Shown here piece by piece: positions 18,701 to 27,900 of a stretch of 46,540 bases of DNA. Both the position numbers and the translations under genes were made by a program. The notes under the pieces were generated by a model, which saw only the letters and a program-made list of their open reading frames with translations, did no database searches and was not told where the DNA came from. Source of the stretch: Oscillospiraceae bacterium (GTDB lineage Bacteria; Bacillota; Clostridia; Oscillospirales; CAG-272); the NCBI GenBank assembly GCA_015064695.1, contig SVRS01000014.1, forward strand, positions 1 to 46,540, in the 5' to 3' direction. Every line of letters begins with the position of its first letter. The first letter of the stretch is position 1.

Positions 18701-21700
18701 TGCCGCCGATGAGGAAAATCTTTTTGGGGATCTGAACCCGCGCGTGGACGTATGCCTCGAAGAAATTCTGTCTCACGGTAATTCCGCCGCCACCTACGAT
18801 GGCATCCAGAATGTTGACTTCGATACTGCACGCGATGGACAGGCTGGGATACCAGTACACACTTCCGCCCAGGTAGTCAATGAGGCTGACACCGGCCAGC
18901 TCCACGTCCGAGAAGGCCGCTTCAAAGCCGTGGGGGGAGATGCTCAGATCCGCTTGGGTGGACAGGATCGAGAAGATGGCGAACTCTCCGCTGAGCATCA
19001 GCGTCAGGGGAGGGATACGGGATTTTCCGAAGAAGGTTTCGTAGATTCCATCCACGCCGCCGCCCGCACCGCGGATCCAGAATACGCCGAAGGGGTCAAC
19101 CGCGACACCGGGGAAGAATCCGCCGACGTAGAAGTAGAAGGAATTCACAACGGGGAATCCGTTGTAGCTCTTGAGGTGCAGGGATGCCTCCATCTCAAAG
19201 AGGTTGAGATCGGCCACGCCGTCCACAGCGACGTCCCACTCGTCGTTGATGATCTTCAGACCGAGGGTTCCCTCGATGTAGGGCATACCGTTGACGATGG
19301 CGGGAATACCCACCTCTACGGAGGTGTTGAAGCCGATAAAATATCCACCGAACAGAATGTCGTCCACGTACATGTTCAAGGTTCCTTGCTGACTCATCCG
19401 CCAGGACTTGTCGCTCTCCTCGTAGCGGTTATCCACGCGGCGGAGATCGCCGGCGGTGTAGTTGGCGTACACGATGCGGACTTCTTCCTCCTCACGGGGG
19501 GAACGGGCGGCCTCGTAATCGGCACCGTTGGGAATGAGGAAGCTGGGGTCGAGTTGGGCCGAGAAAGCGACGACGTACTGGGTTCCGTTGCTATGGTTGA
19601 TTCCTTCCATGCGTCCGAACTCACAGTACCGCATCTCCAGCATCAGACCCACCAGGGTCTGCGCGCCGCTGGCCGCGCCCGGCCACAGCAGGGTAATGGT
19701 GTCACCTTCCACCTCTTCGCGCTCGCCCTCCGACGAATACTCGGTCAGGTTGTAGAGCTCGCCTTCCTTCAAGGAGGTGATGGCGCAGATGCCATCCCAC
19801 ACCTTGGTATTGGAACCGGTGGTGTAAACCTTACCGTCGATATCCACGTTGATGGCGGTCTGCTGACCGTCGTCATCGTATTCCACCGTGACGGTCACCC
19901 GTCCGCCCTTGACATCCAGGGAGCCGTTGATGGTGATGACCTCGCCATCGGAAAGGGTAATGGCCTCTGCCTTGTAGATTCCCTTAGCGGGACTCCGAAG
20001 GGTATTGAAGTTTCCGCAAAGCTGCAGGAGCGCGTCTTTGTTGGCACCATTCTGGATCTCGTAGTGGTAGGGATCATCAGAGGTTCCCTCTCCGCTACGC
20101 ACGATGGAGATGTAGTTGGTCACGGCGGAGATCACACTCGCCCGATCCAACTCGGCAGGCGACAGCACGTTGATGCGGAGAGCATCACTAACGATATCCT
20201 CTCTCTGGGTATCGTTCCAGTCCACGATGAGCTGCCAGGTACCCAGAGCCAGCTCCTCCTCAATGACGATGGTGGAGGTATTCAGCTCGGGATTGACCAC
20301 CAGTCTGGAGCTGTCGATGATCACATCCTCGCCACCGTTCAGGGGGCGAAGAACCAAACGGTACAGGGTTTTGTCTCTCAAAAGATTGAAGTTGGTACCG
20401 GTCATGTACACGAACCGCTGGCCGGTCTGTCCCGTCATCTGGGGCACCATGCCGGTAAAGCCAAGCTCTGCCGAGGCAACGCCGGGACAGAATACGTAGC
20501 TTTCCTTGGAGACGATCAGATTGTCGTCGGTCAGCTCGGAGATCACCGAGGTATCGTACAGAGCCAGCTTGATGCGTCTGTAATCGGTTACGGGGGAAAC
20601 GTCCAGGTCGAAATCCAGGCGGATGTCCTTGATCTCCCCGGCATACAGATCTTTGATCTCGATGTAGTAGGGATCCTGCGGTTCGTTGTCGTAGATCACC
20701 TCGCCGCTTGCCGTCACGGGGTAGATGTATTCACCGGGCATGATGGCCAGCTTCATGGAGGAGATCTTTTGGTCAGATACGTTCTGGATACGGATATCGG
20801 TGGAGAAGATACCGTTTCCCTCTCCGTTGGCATCCAGGTAGTCGCTCTTGGCTTCATTCAACTCCAACAGATCGGCGTTGATGAAGTTCATGCTGACTTC
20901 GGCTTCTCCCACCGTATGGTTGGAGTACACGCCGTAGTAGAGACCCACGGCTCTGCCGGTCTCGCCCACAGCGGGGGCGCCCATGTCGTAGTAGAGGGCA
21001 ACCGCGCTGTCGGCCGTCATGAATTCGGGGTTATAAATCGAGGTAAAGTCGATGGGATTCTCGGTGGAGGGACGGTAGTCAAACTCGGTGGCCGCCAGGT
21101 TATTCCAATGGGCAAAGGTCACCTGCTCCGGCACGATGATCTCACCGCCAACCGTTGCGTTGATGGTGTAGGCAACCACCGAAGGTGCGCTCTTACTGTC
21201 ATACAGGTAGAAGAAGTTGCTGTAGTCAGTGCCCGCAATGGTCTTCTCGGTGGTAACCGAGTTGAAACTGCCGTTGTCGTTGGCCGTCATGTAGATGGCG
21301 TAGTCCTGGTAACCCAGGGCGGTATCCATCATGACGCGAGCCTGAACGTCCTCAATGGGGGAGCCGGAGTTGTTCTCCACGCTGTAGGTCACGTAAGCCA
21401 TACCGTGCATGACGCTGTTGGTGTCCATGTAGGCCAGGATCTGGGTAAAGGTGATCCCTCCCACCGTCCAAACCGCGGTAATGGCATTGTCCGCCGACTT
21501 GAATACCGACACCTCGCTGGTCTCCAAACCGAGGTGGCTGTAGTCGCCTCCGAAAATGTAGTCCGTCGTTTTTCCATCCTGCTTGACGCGGAAGGAAGTA
21601 AAGGACGTATCATAATCGCTGTCGGGGAACAGCAGGTTCTTGTTGTCATCGGCTTTGGTCAGCTTGTCGCCCTCCACGAGTCCGATATAGAAGCCGCCGT

Positions 21701-21887
21701 TTTGTTTGGATACCTGAATTTGAATGTACCCGTCGTTGACTTCAATATACCCGGGATCGCTCAACTGATCACCCGATGGATCGGAAGCCGCCACAACTGT
21801 CTCGGCGAACGCGGCCATAGGCAGCGATACGACAAGAGTCAGCACAGCGATCAGAAGACTGAGTATCTTCACTAATTGTTTCTTCAT
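15708..21887 (-). CDS. Giant surface protein (2059 aa) with Ig-like modules and Cys/Gly C-terminal anchor
   Basis: The ATG at 21887 has GGGAGG upstream and sits 32 nt after the stop of the 2614-residue gene. The signal peptide ends near AFAE (residues 1-29). The N-terminal ~500 residues form a beta-rich domain I do not recognise. Residues ~900-1100 are glycine-rich with alternating hydrophobic residues ('VGGFFPGVAVDPFGVFWIRG', 'GVGITYFWGKKVDIDLLDAF'). Bacterial Ig-like and fibronectin-like modules follow ('TKAPSIQITSPQGGGFYDSD'). An acidic Glu/Asp/Pro/Gly stalk spans ~1955-2015, then SGCGSSGCGSSGC, a membrane helix (~2035-2053) and RKKED. That tail is a sorting or anchor signal in layout but lacks LPXTG. 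It probably displays its beta domains outside the cell. No enzyme motif was seen. Confidence 0.9.
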   Translation of the reverse strand: MKKQLVKILSLLIAVLTLVVSLPMAAFAETVVAASDPSGDQLSDPGYIEVNDGYIQIQVSKQNGGFYIGLVEGDKLTKADDNKNLLFPDSDYDTSFTSFRVKQDGKTTDYIFGGDYSHLGLETSEVSVFKSADNAITAVWTVGGITFTQILAYMDTNSVMHGMAYVTYSVENNSGSPIEDVQARVMMDTALGYQDYAIYMTANDNGSFNSVTTEKTIAGTDYSNFFYLYDSKSAPSVVAYTINATVGGEIIVPEQVTFAHWNNLAATEFDYRPSTENPIDFTSIYNPEFMTADSAVALYYDMGAPAVGETGRAVGLYYGVYSNHTVGEAEVSMNFINADLLELNEAKSDYLDANGEGNGIFSTDIRIQNVSDQKISSMKLAIMPGEYIYPVTASGEVIYDNEPQDPYYIEIKDLYAGEIKDIRLDFDLDVSPVTDYRRIKLALYDTSVISELTDDNLIVSKESYVFCPGVASAELGFTGMVPQMTGQTGQRFVYMTGTNFNLLRDKTLYRLVLRPLNGGEDVIIDSSRLVVNPELNTSTIVIEEELALGTWQLIVDWNDTQREDIVSDALRINVLSPAELDRASVISAVTNYISIVRSGEGTSDDPYHYEIQNGANKDALLQLCGNFNTLRSPAKGIYKAEAITLSDGEVITINGSLDVKGGRVTVTVEYDDDGQQTAINVDIDGKVYTTGSNTKVWDGICAITSLKEGELYNLTEYSSEGEREEVEGDTITLLWPGAASGAQTLVGLMLEMRYCEFGRMEGINHSNGTQYVVAFSAQLDPSFLIPNGADYEAARSPREEEEVRIVYANYTAGDLRRVDNRYEESDKSWRMSQQGTLNMYVDDILFGGYFIGFNTSVEVGIPAIVNGMPYIEGTLGLKIINDEWDVAVDGVADLNLFEMEASLHLKSYNGFPVVNSFYFYVGGFFPGVAVDPFGVFWIRGAGGGVDGIYETFFGKSRIPPLTLMLSGEFAIFSILSTQADLSISPHGFEAAFSDVELAGVSLIDYLGGSVYWYPSLSIACSIEVNILDAIVGGGGITVRQNFFEAYVHARVQIPKKIFLIGGIKIGSAELGVSTEKIWGKVKVIGIGVGITYFWGKKVDIDLLDAFNQSNPDFQITPVATDENGETLYMMTTNKMRRLGSTAEGTMPLSDSGIAATETGGITSSADKRTHTFTLDTSANEDGLISLTYRAGSESEAVYLKDSIRVRIEGESESAMENYTIRWLDTAYEADHAVNTGSNALFSYDSETGEASVTISFTNPAEQNGKKIEVTSGSMATDLTVYGIERFADITGITLAEDENGMNVVVTGDRLGEFKSINLYARDEKDGMYQIGTADLTGVTENQDGISMVTIPVICPASLPTGSYTVEAVGQLVNEADDPVATPVVRLEQEIRFENAIQPKAPTEVTATLGGDYSIALDVTTEDTDIEGYMVDIYEVTEDGPVATQFVNVRLPLAEGETVESGVAKSMLVGGQVAMAAAEGEEATLSGLEAGKTYVASVTTYKTVGTAGSEEIVESAAIETDAIVMRNPEKIEPTVSIDNAVDLAVGTTGLTIATTNNRNVTIRVADADSVVSGYYILGDGERIEWIGGDIALGELEDGMYSLTLFGANEHGDSFITLYQFSVDTKAPSIQITSPQGGGFYDSDSVTVTGIAEAGTKLTATAGIESVTVTVDNSGSFSVTVPLDLTVAYQDILITVEDGVGNSDDSYGFTLTNLLLGDPSLELVILLDGEEVSYITAGADPLQLVPAFKSGERYVYINQGTATAARLDWSSTMLHGEANVTNKGEVTGEASASGMITVSLDNYSATVEVIPTVMDDFNVTLILPEDGYVYDGTAKEPAVELTHTDALVEGVDYSVSYLNNVNAGLASVIITALDTGKCSGSKVLSFVIDRADLENAEITLLTEEDEPEIQVEVAGRELELNVDYTVQYQLNEEFFEGLVVIEGIGNYQGVQTLLYDLPGYTDEGESDTEPDDGTDTEPDDGPGTEPGDGPGTESGGNTGSDKEPGSNDTTETTGSSDSGRGSSGCGSSGCGSSGCDSVVNFGAAGLVSAILLAFVFRKKED

Positions 21888-21919
21888 AGTTCAACCTCCC
21901 GGGTAACTGATTCGTGATT

Positions 21920-24900
21920 TCAGTAAACGTAAATGATGATTCGGAAATAATCTCTGGATTGTGTTTGGACGATCACCGTGTAGAATCCGCCCTCAAGGGC
22001 GCCGATCTCCACTTCGGTGTCAGTCACGTAATTTTCTGTCAGATCGGTATGAGCGATCTTCATCTGCGCCACAGTCTTGATACCGCTTTCCATATAGACG
22101 CAGTAGGGTTGCCCTTCCACATCCACCGTCAGGGTCATGTTTTCGTCGGATTCCGCGAAGTAGGAGCCGTCCCGATAGACCTGAGTGTCGTTGATCGAAA
22201 CAACAGGCTCGGCGGCCGACATGATGCGGAGGGTGCCTCGGACTGTGGTTCGGTTCCCTTCGCTATCCGCAACCGTGTACTCCACCTCGGAGGTACCGCT
22301 CACCGTAAGATCCTCGGTAAAGCTTACTTCATAGGTCAGGTTGTGATCTTCGTCCACGGCGTAGATATTATCGAGCAGAAGGGCTTGCACCTCGGCCCGA
22401 TCGACGTTCACCTTCACCGAAATGACCGGCTTTTTGAGATTCACCGTAGGTGCGATCGCATCCTTGGGGATGATCTGGGAGAACTGGGTGACCTTCGAGT
22501 TGCCGTACACGTCGGTAGCCGACACGAAGGGGGCCATGCCGCCGAGTTCATCCGACAGGAAGACTTCCAGCCATTCTCCGCGCTTGAGCGTCACCGCATC
22601 CGCGTCGTTGACCGAGATGGTCACGTCTCTGGAAGGAGATACGTAAATGGTATCGCCTGCGTTGAGATCCAACGTAGCCGGATCCTTCACCGCCCCGTCC
22701 ATGCTTTGTTCAAGGGAGAAGAAGAGCTCCAGGGGGTGATCCACGATCTCGCTGACCTCGAAGACATACTCGATCTCCAGACCGGCCATATCCGCGAAGT
22801 GGTAGGTGTAGGTGCCGTTTTTGGTCAACTGTCTGGTAAAGTAGTACCGCGTATCGCCCTCGTGCTGCTCACCGATGTACCCGCCCTCGCGGAACACGGC
22901 CCGCTCCGAAGCGGCGAGAACGACGGTCAAGGTCCGTCCGTCACTGGACAGGGTCCTGCTGATCTCGGTGATTTCGGGAGCTGTGCGGTCGATATTGGTC
23001 ACAGCCTCGATATCGGTGACCACGCTTCCGTAAGCCGAATCAACCCGTACCGTGATGGGGCCGTGGTTGCCGGTATAATCGAGGATCAGATTGTTGCCCG
23101 ATGCCTTGATGGTGAGGGCTTCACTGTCCAGCTCGCCCTCGGTTACGGCAAAGCCTGTGATGGCCTCGCTGAACTCCAGCGTAGCACTGACCATGGTGCC
23201 CGTAGCCTCCAGCATCTTGTTGGCCGACCACTCGATCTGGCCGAGACGCTTCAGCTCACGGATCCGAATCTCACAGATGGATGTGCTCGCCGAGCCTTCG
23301 ATCGGTGCTCCAAAGTAATTGAAGGTGTAATTGATCAGATAGTCGCTGTTGGAGGTGTACTCCACGTAAGGGATATTGGCGAACTCGCCCTCGGTGTCGT
23401 ACTTGACCACGTAGCTCGGATCGGCAGGGGTGACAGTCAGGTCGGTCAGATTTTCGTCTGCGGGGAATACCACGTAGGCTCTGACCAGGGAATTGCTGAC
23501 GGGGACCTTCACCACCTCGGGGATGGGGGCTGTACCGATGCTGTCCACGTCGAAGGCCACGGCTACATGACCTCCGTTTTTGGAGACCATATACAGGGTA
23601 AACTGTGCGTTTTTCTCCACCGTCAGGAGGCGGCCGTTGAGGGTCACGCCGTCCACCTTGTCGCTCACGCCGGTCTCGTAATCGGGTGCGCCGGGATACA
23701 GTCCCTGCTTGATGAAGCTCTTGGCGTGGACGCTGGCGGTGTACTCGGTGACGAAGCGGAAGCCCGTTCCCCATCCGAGATCCTTCAGAAGGCTTTCTGC
23801 GCTGATGCTGTAGCCCGAGAAGGCGTATTGTGTCTCTCCGTCCTCCGAGGCGAAGGCATCAGACATCTGGTAGGATTCAATGACCAGGGAGGAGTTGATC
23901 GCCTCGTAAAGGCCGTTGTTGTTCTTATACGCTCTGATCTTCAAGCCAGTTGCCGACGAGGATTCCAATTGCGCCAACGCATCTATGGGCTCTCGGAGCT
24001 CATCCACACCCAGCGAGACGACCACGTCACGGGGGATTTCGTATTCTGTCCTCTCCTGTCTGTCATCCCCGATGAAATACGCCACGATGTCATCCTTTGA
24101 GAAGATATGGCTTGTGGGGCTGCCGGGGTAGAAGGTGTGGGAGGGGATCTTGCCGGTGTAGCGGTCGAGCAGGATATAGTTGTCATCCCGAAGCTCTACC
24201 GTCACGGTTCCGTACATATAGGTGATATACGTATCGGGATCCACCAGGGAGGACGAAGGCATATTGGTGCTGTAGGTGTACGGTGCAGGCTTGACGATGT
24301 GATCCACCTCCAGCATGACCGATTCCACTTGGCCATCCTTCATATACAGGACGTTGAACTTTACGTTGTCGGTCACGATTACGGACACGTCAGCTGTGCC
24401 GTTCCCCAACACGGACATGCGGCCGGGATCGGTGATATCCACGTAGAGCTTTTCACCGGTGTTGTGCTTCAACGTGACGGTCACCGCGTCTCCCGTGGCC
24501 TTATAGGTGGAAAAGTCGATCTGAACGTCTGCCTCGATACCCGTTGTAAGGGTGTGGCTGATGGTTCGCTCTTGGCCGAACATATCGGTCACAGTTTTGG
24601 TGATGGCCGTGCCCTTGACGAAGGTTTCGGTATAGATGGCATCACCGTAGTCTGCGGTTATGTAGGGCAGCTTCAACCGGACACCCTTACCCGTCATGGT
24701 TTCGGTAACGCCGGTGTAGTCGATGTAGTCAGTACTCACCGATCCTTCCACGACGAAGGCATTTCCGTAAATGTTGACGCCCTCGATCTTGAAGTTCATC
24801 TCTCGTTCGGTCGCTCCGTTTTCTGCGGTAGCTTTGTCGGGGTCAGCGAAGGCCAGCGAGAACCGATCATACGTCTCCATGATACCGGGATAGTAGCTCT

Positions 24901-27900
24901 CTCCGTAGGAAGCTCCCATGAATCCCGCCGCATTGGGGCCGGGAGAGAAGAGATCCAGGTTTTCGGCCAAAACCGTGGTACCCTCGTACACCGTGATCTT
25001 GGTTCTGGTCCAATCGATCAAGTCGTAGTTGGTGATGCTCGAACGGTTCCAGTAAACGTCGTTGGAGGTGCTACCGTACGATTGTGTCCCACTGCCGAAG
25101 ATGACGTGGTTGGTGCTGATGGCGAACAGGTTGTACTCAAGCTCGGGAATGGAGAATTCCACGGGCTCGTAGGGACCCCAGTTGCGGGAGGTCAGATTCT
25201 GGAAGCCGCTCAGCTCAGATCCGTAGTAAACCGGACTGTTGTAGATGGTGATGAAGCTGTCGTCTCGTCCGATCACGAAGGGATCGTCCTGGAGGGATCC
25301 GTAGTATTCGACGGGCTGCCCGTACAAACGATCCTCGGCTCCGATCTGCGGGGCATAGACCACAGAGCCACCGTATTCATCTACGGCTACGAAGGCCGCT
25401 GTGCAGATGCTTCCCTGGCCGCTGTAGGGCGGGTAGCAGGATGTGTAGCTGTCTTTTGTCAAGGTGACCAGGGGGCGCTGATTGTCGCTTACATCCAGTT
25501 CAGTCAACAGGTCCAGCGTATCGTAGTGCATGTTGTCCCCCTGCTCCTCCACGAGGGTTCCGTTGACTTCCAGGGCGTAGGAGGACCACATTTCCACCCG
25601 TACGTTCCCCGTGCCGTTCATGGAGAAGGCTTCCTCCACGATCATGGTGATGTCGTGGGCGTTGACCTGCACGTCTGACTGGGCGTAATCGTGGGAGGGG
25701 GTGTAGTCGTGCACCGCCACGTTGAATTCGGGCACGTACTGGGTTACAATGATGGTAAACTGCTTGACGGGGGTGACGTACCCGCTGGCCATCTTGGTTT
25801 GGTAGCAGATGGTATTCACACCCTCCACCAGGTAAATGTCGCCCAGTCCCTTCGCACCCTTGGGAATGCTCTCTTTGGTGTAAATGCTCTCCACACCCGA
25901 TGTCACCGAGAGGGCCGGTTCCTCCCCTTCTCGGCTGGTTTTGGTGAAGGCCAGGCCTTCCAGCTCTTCAGCCGAAGGCATCGACAGGCTGTTCCAGTAG
26001 CGGAAGCCTTCCACCTCACCCACCGTGATGCCGTTCTCTAACGTAAGGATTTTGGGGGTCGCACCAATGATGAAGTTGAAGCCCTGCACACCGCCCGTAT
26101 AGACGGCGAACACGTTGTTTCTCATGGCTTCCACGGTAGGCTGAAGGGCGATACCGAAGGAATCCAGGGTTGTATTCTCCGCCGCAGTTTTACCGCCGCG
26201 GTAAGAGGTTCCTTGGGGATCAAAGGGGAGATTGAAGGAGTAGTGTACCAGGCCGTCGGCGGTTACCTCACCGGCATCGAAGACGAAATGCATGGATTCA
26301 GCCACCTCGGTGCTTCCGCAATGGCTGACCACCGTTACACGGAGGTAATACAGGCCTGTGGTGAACCACTCGCTGTTCTGTAGGTACGCCGGAATGATGA
26401 AGCTCTGTCCCCGGCTGTGGGCCAGGCCCTGCTGGCTGTACACCACCGTGGCATCGCTCAAATCGGTCGTGCGGGCTTGAACAAGCTCGACTTTGGATCT
26501 TTCAAAATCAATGTCCAGAACTCCCCAATCCACCATTTTTTTGTTGGTGATATCGAAGTACAGGGTCAGACCCCGCATGGTGTTGACACCTCTTTCGGGA
26601 GATACAAAACTGATGGTCTCAGTACCCGCACCGCCGTACGCGGCCAGTTGCTTACCATCTCGGTCTACCACGCGTCCGAAGTTGATGGAGTTGACATCCT
26701 CGATCGTCTGATTCTGGGATGCGAAGCGGGCGGTGAGAATATTCTGATCGGCAAAGTAGGAACCGTCGGACACGCCGTCGTTCTTGTATCCCACCATGGG
26801 AGTCAGATCCATGTAGGCACTCTCAAAGCTGATCTTGAGGTTGCCGTAGTAGTTTTTCAGATCATTCAGAGTGACCGTCTCCCCGTCCACCTTATCGACG
26901 GCGGTGATGAAGTTCCCCGACATACTGACCCGATACCACTCGGCTCCGCTTTGAAGATCGAAGAGATCCAGCGATTCGCCGCTCTGAACCACGGTCATGT
27001 AGAGCCAGTTCTCCATCGGGCTCAAGGGGGCCACTGTCACGCGGGTGTAGGAGATCTTCTCGCCCTCGACAACAGCGGGACGGCTCACCGTGATCTTCGG
27101 GTGGGGGGAGGGCATGGACAAGTCGCTTTCCACCTTGTATATAGGTGCCGGCTTGTCAAGATCGACCAGCATGGTGTACTCCACGGCCTCACTCTCGTTC
27201 CCCTTTTCATCCACAGCCTTCACGAAAAGCTTCATATCGTACTTGGCGGTGTCCAGCGATTGGAACTGCTTGGAGATGGTCTGCGACACAACCTTGTCAG
27301 CCGTGAAGGTAACCGCCTGCCACTCGTCATCGGAGGGAGTCGTTCCGTTTTCCACCCATTGGTAGCGGATACTTTCTACATTATTATAATCCGAAACCGA
27401 TATGTTCACCTCGGCGGTCGCTCCGGCCGCGTCGTAGAGCACCCGGGAGCCCGTAACCGTGACATCGGGCTTTTGATAATCGATATAACACTCGGTGCTC
27501 CATCCATCGGTGGGATCCACGTTGTTCTTCACTACGTCGGAGACATCCACGTAGGTATACAGGGTTTCGGTCAGCAGGTTTTCCTTATGAGGAATGAGTA
27601 TGTGCACGTAAAACGTATTCGACTCGCTCGTCATGCCCATGGCCCTGCCCTCTGTCACGCAGATCTTCTTGCCTGTCATGAAACTGCCGCTTCCCGTATA
27701 CGCGCTCACGTCGCTGGGAGGCACCACGCTCGTGTTAACAATAAATTGAAAAGGTGTTTCTTCGTTGACATCCATACCGATGTACACGTGGGCGAATTCC
27801 TCCAGCACACCCGAGAATTGCTTTCCCTCGATGGTGGTGTCGCTGATATTCACCGTGACGGTCAGCGGGTAGTACCCTACGCCGTTCAGCGTGGGAGTCG

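Noticed and set aside
16365..21875. An 1836-codon open frame on the forward strand, and similar long frames at 13748-15115 and 21914-29620
   Set aside because: They are antisense to giant genes with clear signal peptides and ribosome sites. Their composition (Gly/His/Val-rich) is typical of mirror frames of GC-rich genes.
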